Shown piece after piece: positions 1 through 8,680 of a DNA stretch of 60,618 nucleotides. The position numbers and the translations under genes are program-made. This DNA comes from Hyphomicrobiales bacterium (lineage in GTDB: Bacteria > Pseudomonadota > Alphaproteobacteria > Rhizobiales > NORP267), in the NCBI GenBank assembly GCA_030688605.1, contig JAUYJB010000100.1, forward strand, positions 1-60,618, in the 5' to 3' direction. Below the pieces are notes generated by a model, which worked only from the letters and a program-made list of their open reading frames with translations, had not been told where the DNA came from and did no database searches. Position 1 is the stretch's first letter, and each line of letters begins with the position of its first letter.

Positions 1-1
1 G

Positions 2-142
2 GAGCGCAAGGCGATGGTCGTGCGCGGCCACCCTGGTCTGAGCTTGAGCCGTCAATGCAAGGTTCTGTCGATCGGCCGCTCGTCGCTCTACTACGCGCCG
101 AAGGGCGAGAGCCCTGAGAACCTGGCGCTGATGCGGCGGATT
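2..142 (+). pseudogene. IS3-family transposase OrfB, N-terminal fragment
   Basis: An open frame entering from the left edge reads ERKAMVVRGHPGLSLSRQC, then a stretch with SIGRSSLYY and ENLALMRR. This is the start region of OrfB transposases of the IS2/IS3 type. The match stops after MRR at about position 139, before any of the DDE catalytic residues, and the phosphatase gene on the other strand ends 13 bases later. It is therefore a remnant and cannot be active. How far it extends to the left cannot be seen. The family call rests on the recognisable N-terminal motif; the exact IS is unknown. Confidence 0.75.
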
Positions 143-154
143 CCCGTCCGTTGG

Positions 155-874
155 TCACAAGAAACGGCGTTCGGCACCCTCGAGCACTAGGCATGTGAGG
201 CGGCCGGTGAGGTATGCGCCGGTGTCGATGTTGATGCGGTTGGGGAGCAGCTCTGGCTGCTCCTTCGGCGAATGGCCGTGCACGACGATCTTGCCGAAAT
301 CGGCCGTGCTGTCGAGAAACGCGTCGCGAATCCACAACAGGTCCTCATCCCTCTGGTCATCCAATGACCTGCCTGGGTGTACCCCCGCATGGGTGAAGAA
401 ATAATCGCCGAACGTGACCGATAACGGCAGACTCGACAGGAACGAGAAATGCGCCGCTGGCAAACTCGATACAAAGTCAAGCAGGAGCGCTTGCGGCGCA
501 TCCTCGCTGCGCAGGCTGCCAAGCTTTACACCGTAGGAATGCAGCGTCTCCAGGCCGCCATATTGCCGCCAGATCTTCAGGACTTCGGGGTCCTTCAGAA
601 AGTCAAGCAAGATGGCCTCGTGGTTACCCTTGAGGCAAATCCGCTTCCAATCGGTAGCAGCGGGGCTCAGCAACCAATCAATGACGCCCTTGGCGTTCGG
701 ACCACGATCCACATAGTCGCCGAGAAAGACCTGAATGAACTGCTTGTCGCCGGCCGTTGCGGCGTCAGCAACGATCCTCTCATGCATGTCGGTCAACAGG
801 TCGAGCCTGCCGTGAATGTCTCCGATGGCATAGATGCGAAGCCCTTCAGGCACGTGGGATCTGTCTCCATTCAT
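155..874 (-). CDS. Metallophosphoesterase, Ser/Thr protein phosphatase (PPP) type
   Basis: This 239-residue protein carries the ordered PPP signatures GDIHG (18-22), GDYVDRG (52-58) and GNHE (83-86), followed by THAG and VVHGHSP histidine motifs. These form the two-metal site that hydrolyses phosphomonoesters. The length fits small bacterial PPP enzymes. It probably acts in the cytoplasm on phosphoproteins or small phosphates; the substrate cannot be read from sequence. No partner is coupled to it: the upstream neighbour is divergent and the downstream neighbour is an IS fragment. Neighbouring glycan loci often carry protein-tyrosine phosphatases that oppose BY-kinases, but this is a different family, so a link to the Wzc-like kinase at 4273-6492 is only a guess. 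Confidence 0.88.
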   Translation of the reverse strand: MNGDRSHVPEGLRIYAIGDIHGRLDLLTDMHERIVADAATAGDKQFIQVFLGDYVDRGPNAKGVIDWLLSPAATDWKRICLKGNHEAILLDFLKDPEVLKIWRQYGGLETLHSYGVKLGSLRSEDAPQALLLDFVSSLPAAHFSFLSSLPLSVTFGDYFFTHAGVHPGRSLDDQRDEDLLWIRDAFLDSTADFGKIVVHGHSPKEQPELLPNRINIDTGAYLTGRLTCLVLEGAERRFL

Positions 875-1046
875 CGCCTGATCTGAGCCCTCCTCGGTTA
901 GCTGTTTCGTTGCCTCGGACGTTCAGGGGCCTGTCGGACCTGACATGGGGGCTTGTGTGACCCATTCCAAACCGATCTCAACAGCCGCCAGCCGGCTGAA
1001 CCCATGATCGTTATTAGCGGCCGTTATGCTTAAGGAAGGGTCAGCA

Positions 1047-1088
1047 GAAAAAAAGAAATAATAATAATAATGAAGAAAAAAACAAAAC
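1047..1088. repeat. A-rich low-complexity tract with AAT microsatellite
   Basis: This purine-only/AT-rich tract holds seven A residues in a row, about five AAT units and a second A run, in otherwise GC-rich DNA. It lies in the 309-base divergent intergenic region (875-1183) between the phosphatase and the peptidase. No other gene is seen in that region. The tract could be an AT-rich promoter UP-like element or simple slippage sequence; no clear -35/-10 pair was assigned. Confidence 0.6.
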
Positions 1089-1183
1089 GGGAGGGCGACC
1101 AATATTTGTAATTTAGTTACGCAATTCAACAGGAATTAAGGCCTGCGTTTTAGGTCTACGAGCCTGCGAAAGGGAGTGTCACC

Positions 1184-1903
1184 ATGTCCCGCGTCAGGCT
1201 CGGACCTGCCATATTTGCGTTTCTGGCTACCGTATTGCTCACCGTCGCTACCTCGCCGAACGCCGGCCGCTTGCAGGGTACGGCAAGTGCCGCCGCAGGA
1301 AGATCGATGGCGGAAGGCGGCAGGACCATGGCCCCTTTGGGGCACATTGTCCTGTGCATGAAGCATCCCTCCCAATGCGGTTCCAGCGGCTCGAGAATGA
1401 GTTCCAAGCAAGCCAAGGCCTATCTGGAGCGCGCATCCAAGAGGCAACAAAAGGCGAGGCCGCCGCGTGCCACGTTGAATCGAAGCCCGCGGCAGGCGGC
1501 GCGCCACCCGCCGGTAAGGCTCACTTCAAAAAGATGGGCGGAGCTTACCAGCGTCAATCGCCGTGTGAATCGATCCCTCATCGCCCGGTCGGACGGGGCG
1601 AGCCATGCCGGTCTGGATGTCTGGTCGGTCTCCGGGCGCTATGGCGATTGCGAGGATTTTGCGATTCGCAAGCGCGATGCCTTAATCCGTCTCGGATGGT
1701 CCGCGCACGCCGTGCTGATGACCGTGGCGAAGACCAGCGCGGGCGAGCCGCACGCCGTTCTCATCGCGCGCACCGACAAGGGCGATTTCGTGCTCGACAA
1801 TTTGCGCCCGCAGGTCACGGCTTGGCAAGACGTTCCCTATCGCTGGGTAAAGCGCCAGTCACAAGACGATCCGAGCAAATGGGTCCGGCTAACCGGCGGG
1901 TAG
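1184..1903 (+). CDS. Bacterial transglutaminase-like cysteine peptidase (BTLCP family)
   Basis: This 239-residue protein has a signal-peptide-like start (residues 1-24). Its catalytic triad pattern is that of the BTLCP/DUF920 family: Cys156 in GDCEDFA, His190 in GEPHAVL and Asp205 in FVLDN, followed by the typical WQDVPYRWVKRQS tail. Family members such as LapG cleave adhesins in the periplasm and so control surface attachment. Residues about 68-112 are a basic, low-complexity insertion (KRQQKARPPRATLNR) that looks unlike the usual compact domain. A GAAAGGGAG ribosome binding site precedes the ATG. The gene converges on the O-antigen-ligase-like gene with a 15-base overlap. A role in biofilm matrix remodelling is inferred from family and context. 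Confidence 0.85.
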   Translation: MSRVRLGPAIFAFLATVLLTVATSPNAGRLQGTASAAAGRSMAEGGRTMAPLGHIVLCMKHPSQCGSSGSRMSSKQAKAYLERASKRQQKARPPRATLNRSPRQAARHPPVRLTSKRWAELTSVNRRVNRSLIARSDGASHAGLDVWSVSGRYGDCEDFAIRKRDALIRLGWSAHAVLMTVAKTSAGEPHAVLIARTDKGDFVLDNLRPQVTAWQDVPYRWVKRQSQDDPSKWVRLTGG

Positions 1904-3343
1904 CGCCCGGCGCTTGTTTGCGACATGGTTCGCAGGGCGTCCCGGTTGCGCACGGCTGCTCCAGGATTGGGCGACGCCCAGCCCGAGCAATGCCGCAAAG
2001 GTGATGGCGACGCCGGGCATCTGAAGGCTGAAATCCACCAGCGAATGAAGCGCGACCAAGAGCGAAGCGGCAAATCCGATCAGAGGGAAATGAACCGCCC
2101 TGAGACGGCTTGAGGCTCCGCGCAGGCACAACCAGGCGCAAGAGCCGATGGCGACAAACAGAGCAAACGCTGCCGGCACGCCGAGCTCCAGCATGTTCTC
2201 AAGATAGCTATTGTGCGCCAGGTCCCACACACCCCAGGCCGAAATCGTCTCGTCGCGATAGATCGGAAATATATTCTCGAAGGTGCCATACCCGGTTCCA
2301 AGCCAGGGGGAATCGACGATCGCCTGGAAGGTGCGGGCATAGACATTCACGCGCTGTTCGGCGCTGGCTTCGATCCCGCTCAATCGCTCCACCAGCCCTT
2401 CGCCGGTCAGATTGAACAGAAAGATGAAGACGGCAAGGCATGCTGCAAGCGCGATCACAGTGCCGATTGCCCCGATGCGTCCATGCATCAAGGTGAGGAT
2501 CAGCAGCATGGCAAGCGCCAGCATGGTCGCGGCAAAGCCGGCCCGTGAGCTGGTCAGGAAAAGCGCCGTTAAGGTCACCGCCAATGCCAACAGATAAAGC
2601 CCGGCCATGCCCGAAATTGAGCGAACAAGCCGGGCGACGCGGCGCTTGACCAGATCGTCCGGATGGCTTCGAAGTGCGTTTCGAAGCGACCAGAGGAACA
2701 GTCCGAGCAAGCCGATTGAGCCCATCCCCGCATAGGTCGCAAAACTGTTGCGATTGATGAAGGTGGCCGTCAGGACCGATTGATAGGCCCACTTGTCGTA
2801 CCAGAGGATGGTCCGAGATCCGGCGGACCAGAGTACAAGCCCGTAGATCGCGTAAGCGGTAATGGCGAAGGCGAGGCTGTTCAAAATCAGATCTGCCTTC
2901 TGCCGTTCGCGACCTAGCTGCAAGGCCAGCCAGAACACGGCACCATACGTCATGAGGCGGAGCAGAGCCGTTCGGGTGACGTAAGGATTGACGGAAATCG
3001 CCCCTTCAACATCGTGACCCATGGCGTCCGCGGCCAAGGACCAGAGGGGATGATGCAGCGCGTCAGGGCTGATCGAGAGGGACTGGATCAGCGCCCACAG
3101 GCAAACCCCGACATACAGGAACGCCGGAAACCAAAGCCAGCGCAACGGCACCTTGGGCGGGTGACGGTGGCGCATATTCTCAATCGCAAAGCCCATCGAC
3201 AACAGACCGGCGACAAGGGCATTAATCGTCCAAGCCATTGGATTGTTGCCGCCCAAAGGCAACGGTGCGAGCGCCACCAGGGCAATGAACAAGTAGAGGA
3301 GAACGACGCTGTGACGGCCGGGCGATCGATCACGATATTGCAT
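1889..3343 (-). CDS. O-antigen ligase / polysaccharide polymerase-like membrane protein (Wzy_C)
   Basis: This 484-residue protein has about a dozen hydrophobic segments. It contains a Wzy_C-type region with SSRAGF, a periplasmic loop reading WLGTGYGTFENIFP and then AHNSYLENMLELG, a pattern seen in O-antigen ligases and Wzy-like polymerases. It would join repeat units or transfer glycan chains at the periplasmic face of the inner membrane. The ATG at 3343 is chosen over a TTG at 3373 because GAGAGGG lies about 12 bases upstream of the ATG. It is the last gene of the minus-strand export operon. Ligase and polymerase activity cannot be separated from sequence. A second protein of this type is encoded at 26712-27986. 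Confidence 0.85.
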   Translation of the reverse strand: MQYRDRSPGRHSVVLLYLFIALVALAPLPLGGNNPMAWTINALVAGLLSMGFAIENMRHRHPPKVPLRWLWFPAFLYVGVCLWALIQSLSISPDALHHPLWSLAADAMGHDVEGAISVNPYVTRTALLRLMTYGAVFWLALQLGRERQKADLILNSLAFAITAYAIYGLVLWSAGSRTILWYDKWAYQSVLTATFINRNSFATYAGMGSIGLLGLFLWSLRNALRSHPDDLVKRRVARLVRSISGMAGLYLLALAVTLTALFLTSSRAGFAATMLALAMLLILTLMHGRIGAIGTVIALAACLAVFIFLFNLTGEGLVERLSGIEASAEQRVNVYARTFQAIVDSPWLGTGYGTFENIFPIYRDETISAWGVWDLAHNSYLENMLELGVPAAFALFVAIGSCAWLCLRGASSRLRAVHFPLIGFAASLLVALHSLVDFSLQMPGVAITFAALLGLGVAQSWSSRAQPGRPANHVANKRRALPAG

Positions 3344-3519
3344 GCTTGGCGCGACCCTCTCGACCCGAAACAAACGTATTTAACCCTGTTAAGTGGCAGA
3401 TGCATAGGTCTCGAGAGGATCGCCGCTCTTCCCGGAACGATCTAAATCAAACGGACTGAACCACATCATATTGCCATTTCGGTGACAAGCATCCGGAAAC
3501 ACCATTTCGCGCGCGGTAG

Positions 3520-4254
3520 CTAACTCTTGTTTCCCGACTGATCAATGAGCCTGAGGAACCGGTCCCTTCCGCCCCTCTCGGCGATTGCTTCGAGTAGGGC
3601 TTCGGCTCCGGGCTTCTGGCTGCCGAGATAAATCCTTGCGAGGTCGGTCCGATAGGCGGGGAGCGACCAAAGGGTAGCGATCTCTCGGCGCACCATGTTC
3701 TGCGTGTTTGCGGACAGCAATGGCCACAGCCGCAGGGCGAGGCCAAGGCGTCTGCGCGCGACCCATCCCTCGCGCGGGCCTGCCAGATAGGAAAGCTGCA
3801 GAGATTGGAGCACTTGCCGGTTGGGGCCGCTCAATCGGGCGCCCGTCTCGGCAAGCAGGTACCAGAGATTGGCATTGCCCGATGAGAGATGAAGCGCAGA
3901 GCCAATCTCTTCTTCGGCCTGTTCGAGAAAGGAGAATGCGCCGTCAAGCCCCGTCCTTCCTCGTTCAGAGTCGTAAAGGGCAAGATCGATCGTGGCACGT
4001 TGATTGGCGATGATGGGGTTGGTCGGGGAAAATCGGCGCGCCCAGTCAAGGTCTTTGGCCGCCCGGTCCAGGTCCTGACGCGATGGTTTGCCGGATGCAT
4101 TTGTCAGCACGTCGACGGTTTGAGCCGAACGCAAGAGAAAAACTTCCGCCGCCAGGCGCGGCAGTGCCATGGCGGCAAGCAAAAGACCGAAAACGAAAAC
4201 CAAAGCCCAGGAAAGCAGTTGAGAGCGTTGATAAGGTCGGCTCGTCATGGGCAT
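3520..4254 (-). CDS. TPR-like membrane-anchored protein of the export operon
   Basis: This 244-residue protein has one N-terminal transmembrane helix (about residues 12-32) and a predominantly helical remainder. It contains stretches such as DLDWARRFSPTNPIIANQRA and ALHLSSGNANLWYLLAE that resemble tetratricopeptide-type helical pairs. The family was not recognised. It sits between the BY-kinase (18 bases upstream) and the polymerase in the same strand. Proteins of this kind in GumC-type loci are thought to scaffold the assembly machinery, but that is inference. The start may be residue 1 or the Met at residue 3. The 3344-3519 interval downstream holds no gene. Confidence 0.7.
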   Translation of the reverse strand: MPMTSRPYQRSQLLSWALVFVFGLLLAAMALPRLAAEVFLLRSAQTVDVLTNASGKPSRQDLDRAAKDLDWARRFSPTNPIIANQRATIDLALYDSERGRTGLDGAFSFLEQAEEEIGSALHLSSGNANLWYLLAETGARLSGPNRQVLQSLQLSYLAGPREGWVARRRLGLALRLWPLLSANTQNMVRREIATLWSLPAYRTDLARIYLGSQKPGAEALLEAIAERGGRDRFLRLIDQSGNKS

Positions 4255-4272
4255 TGCAGCTGACTAAGGCGA

Positions 4273-6492
4273 TCAGCCGTCGGTCCCGTAATAATATGGG
4301 TACTGTTGATGGAAATATTTCCCCATATAATGGCTGTAATTCGCCATTCTCTTCATGTTGACCTTGTTGAGCACGACGCCGGCCAGTTTCCGTTTGTCCA
4401 ATCCCATGGACTTGATCGCCGCCTGGACTGCCTCGCGGGGCGTCTTGTCCCATTCGACGACGAGCACGATGCTGTCGACTGCTGTCGACAGGATGCGCGC
4501 GTCGACGACCGGGGAAATGGGCGAACTGTCCAGGATGACCAGATCATAGGCTTGGCCGGTGCGTCTGACCAAATCCTTCATGCGTTGGGATCCGAGGATT
4601 TCGGCGGAATCTTGCAGTCTTTGCGAAGTGGGTAGGACGTCGATCCTGGCCCCAAGATCGCGACGAATGACGTCTGTTTCCGTCGCCTGCCGGGCCAACA
4701 GTTCAACCAGCCCGCCATCCTCGCCCTTGCCCCGGGCAAGATGGGTGCTCAGCGACGGGTGCCGTAAATCCGCATCGATCAACAGCACGTTCAATCCGGT
4801 GCTGGCGGCATGATAGGCAAGGTTTGCGGCAATGGTGGTCTTGCCTTCATTCGGAAGCGCCGAGGTGACGAGTATGCTTCTTGGCGGGCTGTCGACATTG
4901 GAAATTTGTATGCCCACTTTCAAGGCGCGGATCGCCTCCGTGTAGGATGACAAGGGGCGCTCGACGACGTAGCGCTGGATACCTAATGGACCGCCGCTTT
5001 CATTGACCGTGTCGGATTTTGCCAACAGGGGCACCATGGTCAAATGCGGGATCCTGAGCACCTCTTCGATTTGTTCCCCGGTCTTGAAGCTGTTGTCGAG
5101 ATACTCGAGCAGGAATGCAAGTCCCAAACCAAGCGCTGAAAAACCCGCAAGGGCGAGCGTCAAGGTGAGCTTCTTTTTCGGGTAGCTTGGCTTGCTCGGA
5201 GGTACAGCCGCGGTGATGATGCGCACATCGGTTGTTTTCAGCGTCTCTTGTTCGGACGTCTGTTTGAAACGGGTAAGGAAGGATTCATAGAGCGTCCTGT
5301 TTGCTTCCGCGTCACGTTCCAGTTCGTCGAGCTTGATGGCGGCCTGATTGGAGGCGTCATTTTGGCGCTTGATTTCGTTGAGGCTTTCTTGCAGCGACCT
5401 TTCGCGCGTAAGCGCCACCTCGTATTCATTTTTCAGATCTGCGACGATGCGGCCCACTTCGGTCGAAATCTGCCGGCTGATATCGTTATATTCGGCGCGC
5501 ATATTGACGACCTTGGGATGCTTGCCGCCGTAACGTGTGGTCAGCTCCGCCAATTGCCGGCCGACTTCCGATTGCTGGGCCCGCAGATTGGAAATCACCT
5601 CCGATTGCAGCACGGCAGCAAGCTCAGCCTTGCTCTTTCCCGCCTTGATGAGCTTTTCCACATGTTCGTATCGTGCGAGCTTTCCTGCCGTGTCCGCCCG
5701 GGCGAGGATGAGCTGCTCGTTGAGGGAGGCCATCTGGCGTTCGTCGAGCGTCTGGCCGGCGGTGCTTTGCAGCCCGTGTTTGGCCTTGTAGAGGCCAACC
5801 AGCTTTTCCGATTGCTGAACCTCGGCCCTGATGCTGGCAAGGCGATCATTCAGCCATTGGGTCGCGCGCTTGGTGGCGTCGTATTTTGCCTCCAGCTGGT
5901 CGACCAAATAGGAATCGGCAATCTGGTTTGCGATTCGCGCCGCCTTGTCCGGCCGGCGGGAGGTGAAACTCACCTCCAGCACATAGGTGGCGCCGATGCG
6001 CGTGACATCGAGATGGCCGGAAAAGGATCCGACCACGCCGTTGAGGACCTCTTCCGGCACTTTCTGCTCCTTGGCAGACGCCTCAGCTTCGGCGTCCGAG
6101 AGGCCCAACCAGCTGGCGATGGTTGAGAACAAGGAGCGCGACGGGGTTGGTCTGCCGCCAAACTCCGGATCCCTGTCGAGATCCAGCTTGGCGATGACGC
6201 GCTTTGCCATGGAAGAGGATTTGATCAGCTCCACTTCGCTCTCGATGGCGGCCGTATCGGTGCTAAAGCCGGAGACCACGGCCTCCGCATCCAAGATATT
6301 TTGCTTGCGCGGCTCGATGAGTATGGTCGTCGACGCGGTGTAAAGCGGCGTTGCCGTGACAAGATAGAAAAGGGCTGCTCCGACGCCCACGCCGACGGTG
6401 CCGGCGATGACCTGCCAGCGGCGCCAGACCATGCGAATGAGCTCGCGCAGATCGACGATCGTGGTATCGATATCAATAAGCTCGCGGTTCAT
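4273..6492 (-). CDS. Wzc/GumC-like polysaccharide co-polymerase with BY-kinase domain
   Basis: This 739-residue protein has a Wzz domain with a first membrane helix (about 20-42), a long coiled-coil/GNVR periplasmic region, and a second helix near LTLTLALAGFSALG. A cytoplasmic P-loop kinase follows, with Walker A LPNEGKTT, Walker A' LLIDADLRHP and Walker B LVILDSSP. The C-terminus is tyrosine-rich: seven Tyr in the last 22 residues, including YPYYYGTDG. Such proteins control chain length and export, and cycle by autophosphorylation of the Tyr tail. The ATG at 6492 is preferred because the more upstream start at 6636 would overlap the beta-barrel gene by about 100 bases and adds an odd Cys/Arg-rich leader. 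It acts with the Wza-like protein at 8681-9286. Confidence 0.93.
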   Translation of the reverse strand: MNRELIDIDTTIVDLRELIRMVWRRWQVIAGTVGVGVGAALFYLVTATPLYTASTTILIEPRKQNILDAEAVVSGFSTDTAAIESEVELIKSSSMAKRVIAKLDLDRDPEFGGRPTPSRSLFSTIASWLGLSDAEAEASAKEQKVPEEVLNGVVGSFSGHLDVTRIGATYVLEVSFTSRRPDKAARIANQIADSYLVDQLEAKYDATKRATQWLNDRLASIRAEVQQSEKLVGLYKAKHGLQSTAGQTLDERQMASLNEQLILARADTAGKLARYEHVEKLIKAGKSKAELAAVLQSEVISNLRAQQSEVGRQLAELTTRYGGKHPKVVNMRAEYNDISRQISTEVGRIVADLKNEYEVALTRERSLQESLNEIKRQNDASNQAAIKLDELERDAEANRTLYESFLTRFKQTSEQETLKTTDVRIITAAVPPSKPSYPKKKLTLTLALAGFSALGLGLAFLLEYLDNSFKTGEQIEEVLRIPHLTMVPLLAKSDTVNESGGPLGIQRYVVERPLSSYTEAIRALKVGIQISNVDSPPRSILVTSALPNEGKTTIAANLAYHAASTGLNVLLIDADLRHPSLSTHLARGKGEDGGLVELLARQATETDVIRRDLGARIDVLPTSQRLQDSAEILGSQRMKDLVRRTGQAYDLVILDSSPISPVVDARILSTAVDSIVLVVEWDKTPREAVQAAIKSMGLDKRKLAGVVLNKVNMKRMANYSHYMGKYFHQQYPYYYGTDG

Positions 6493-6535
6493 CCCTTGCG
6501 CCCTATCACGCAGCACACTCGAGGGCCCAATCGGC

Positions 6536-7798
6536 CTATTCGAAGCCGAACATCTGCAATCGTAAAGAACCGCCGATGCGATTCGATTCATAATCCAGAC
6601 CGGCGACATTCGAATCTCGGCGCCGATGTTCGACAAACGCCGTTGCCGCCAAATATCGATTAATCAAGTATTCCAGGGCAAGGCCAGCGGTCAATGTCTG
6701 ATCGCGCCGTCCCGTCCCCCCATATTCGCCGATTCCATGGCGGATCGAGGACGACAGGATAAGGTTGCGCAGGACCTCATAGTCGACCTTGCCATCCAAA
6801 ACGGTCTCAAGCCGGCCCGACGCTCCGGCCACGGTGGTCTCCGAAACCCGCCGCTCGGCGCTGAGCGCCACGGTGGCCAAAGGCGTTGGATTCCACAATA
6901 AGGCACCGCGGAAGGCGGCGCCGTCAACATCGGCAAGACCGGGCGTATCATAGTCCTGATGCAGATAACCGGCCGACACTTCGCCCAAGACGAGGCGGGA
7001 GATCTCAAACTCGATGCCGCCGCGCAGCTCGATTCCGGTTGAGTCCTTATTGTTGCGAAAATCCCTCTTATTGCCTTCGACTTGAGCAAAGGCTCTGTAG
7101 CCTTGCGAGAATTCGTAGGCCGCCTTGACCAAGGCCGTAAAGACCTCTCCGTCGCGGAAATCCTGATCGATGGTTCCGCCACCGACGGCGGCAACATCGG
7201 AATAATCCAGGCTCTGTACCGCGCCACCGACTGACAGGCCGAGCCGGCTGAACTGCTTGTTGAGGGAAATCGACCCTTCAAAGCGTGAATAGGAAACAGG
7301 CTCTGCTGCCGCCCCCGGCGAGTCGGCAGAACCCCGCTCCTCATGCAGCCAGCCGGCCCGTGCCGATCCGGCGAGATTCAAGGAGTGGTCGATATCGATA
7401 CGCCCGTTCGAGCCTGCCTCCACGTCGGTGCGGTTTTCGCCGCTATTGTCGAAATAGGTGAAATTGTCGACGGCAAAATCGAAATTGAGCGCATGTCGTG
7501 GCATGTCCGATCGGATCGCCAGGCGAGCCCGGGATCTTAGGATCGTGTCGGAGACCTCGCCGGTGTTCGTCGCATAGACATTGTCGTCAAACAGCAGGCT
7601 CTCGGTCAGTGAGGGGTAGATGAAGAAGCTGCCGACCCGGCCGCCAATGGGATCATATTCCGGCCGCGACCGATTGCCGACCGCATTTGCCTCCACATCG
7701 CTCTTGAAGGCGGACTGTTGGGCAGCCGCATATTGGATCGTCAGCAGCGCAACTGCGCCAACGATCCAAAACAAGCTGTTGGACAAATTGCGTGCCAC
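6536..7798 (-). CDS. Outer-membrane beta-barrel protein of the polysaccharide operon
   Basis: This 420-residue protein has a cleavable signal peptide (about 1-26, ending AAAQQS) and a body rich in alternating aromatic/hydrophobic strands, such as HALNFDFAVDNFTYFDN and YEFSQGYRAFAQVEGNK. It ends in Phe-Glu, close to the terminal-aromatic signal of outer-membrane barrels. It resembles the putative beta-barrel porin 2 group found beside GumC-type genes in alphaproteobacteria. It probably helps the glycan cross or anchor at the outer membrane. It lies directly upstream of the BY-kinase in the same operon (43-base gap). The precise function is not established. Confidence 0.8.
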   Translation of the reverse strand: MARNLSNSLFWIVGAVALLTIQYAAAQQSAFKSDVEANAVGNRSRPEYDPIGGRVGSFFIYPSLTESLLFDDNVYATNTGEVSDTILRSRARLAIRSDMPRHALNFDFAVDNFTYFDNSGENRTDVEAGSNGRIDIDHSLNLAGSARAGWLHEERGSADSPGAAAEPVSYSRFEGSISLNKQFSRLGLSVGGAVQSLDYSDVAAVGGGTIDQDFRDGEVFTALVKAAYEFSQGYRAFAQVEGNKRDFRNNKDSTGIELRGGIEFEISRLVLGEVSAGYLHQDYDTPGLADVDGAAFRGALLWNPTPLATVALSAERRVSETTVAGASGRLETVLDGKVDYEVLRNLILSSSIRHGIGEYGGTGRRDQTLTAGLALEYLINRYLAATAFVEHRRRDSNVAGLDYESNRIGGSLRLQMFGFE

Positions 7799-7951
7799 CC
7801 CTGTTTCCCTTTGACTTTGGGAAAGTCTTGAAACGAACGATCGTTCGAGCTTCGATCAAACCCGTCGATCGAAATTCTTCTTCCCTTTTTCGTGTCAATC
7901 GATGATGGAACTCATCCTTCAAGCAATGCGGATCCTGAAACCCCCCATGCG

Positions 7952-8488
7952 TTAGTTCTCGCTGACCGCCGAACCGCCGCCGATCGAGCTGCCGCTCGAC
8001 TGAACGAACAGGGCTGTGGGGTTCGCTCCTGTAATCTCGTCACCGATCGCAGCGGTGGCATCGCCGAGCCCTGAGACGAAGGCCGTCTGAACGGCCTCAT
8101 TGCCGAGGCTCGCGACCAACACGGCGATGGCTTCGGCCGCCTGAGGATCGGTCTCGTTGAGGATGGCGGCCGCTTGCCCCAGGCCTGCGCCGATGGCCGC
8201 GATCTGATCCGGCGTGGCGCAACCGATCAGCGCAAGAATGTCGTCGACAAGACCCGGTTCGGCCACAACCAGCAATCGGACCTTCTCGGCAAGCGCAACG
8301 CCGCCATCGGCATATTCGAGCGCCAACAGTTCACAGGTAAGCGGCTGAGGCTCAACGACGTCTTGCGGTTTGATCAATTGAGCTTCAGGGGGTTCCGTCC
8401 CTTGCGCGATGGCAAGACCGAATCCCGCCCCCCAGATCGCCGCGCAAAGCCCGAGCGCAGCGCATAACCTGTTGAAAGCTGGTTTCAT
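7952..8488 (-). CDS. Small secreted protein of unknown function in the export operon
   Basis: This 178-residue protein has a clear signal peptide (about 1-29, ending LAIAQG). The mature part has two widely spaced Cys (in LTCELLALEYA and LIGCATPDQ), an Ala/Gly-rich helical middle (AAIGAGLGQAAAILNETD) and a Ser/Gly-rich C-terminus. The Cys pair could form a disulfide in the periplasm. The family was not recognised. It sits between the Wza-like gene and the beta-barrel gene on the same strand, so a role in periplasmic or outer-membrane steps of export is likely. The flanking gaps (7799-7951 and 8489-8680) hold no gene; the second is AT-rich, with an eight-T run near 8602. Confidence 0.75.
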   Translation of the reverse strand: MKPAFNRLCAALGLCAAIWGAGFGLAIAQGTEPPEAQLIKPQDVVEPQPLTCELLALEYADGGVALAEKVRLLVVAEPGLVDDILALIGCATPDQIAAIGAGLGQAAAILNETDPQAAEAIAVLVASLGNEAVQTAFVSGLGDATAAIGDEITGANPTALFVQSSGSSIGGGSAVSEN

Positions 8489-8680
8489 TTCCCCAAGCGT
8501 CCTTCTACCCGAGCGAAGGTTTTGGCTTTAATCCCTTGATTAGTTTTACAGCGCCTCACGCTATTTGTGCAGACACACCATTACACAATTGAATAGATTA
8601 TATGTTTTTTTTCCAGCCGGCAAAGACAAATTGCAAGCCTTGGTCAACAGGCGTTCCGGCGTCCTTGCCGCCGAGGCCTG

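Noticed and set aside
923..1129. Minus-strand frame reading a Tyr/Phe-rich hydrophobic peptide
   Set aside because: The hydrophobic run is produced by the AAT/A-rich low-complexity tract; no start signal or homologous feature.
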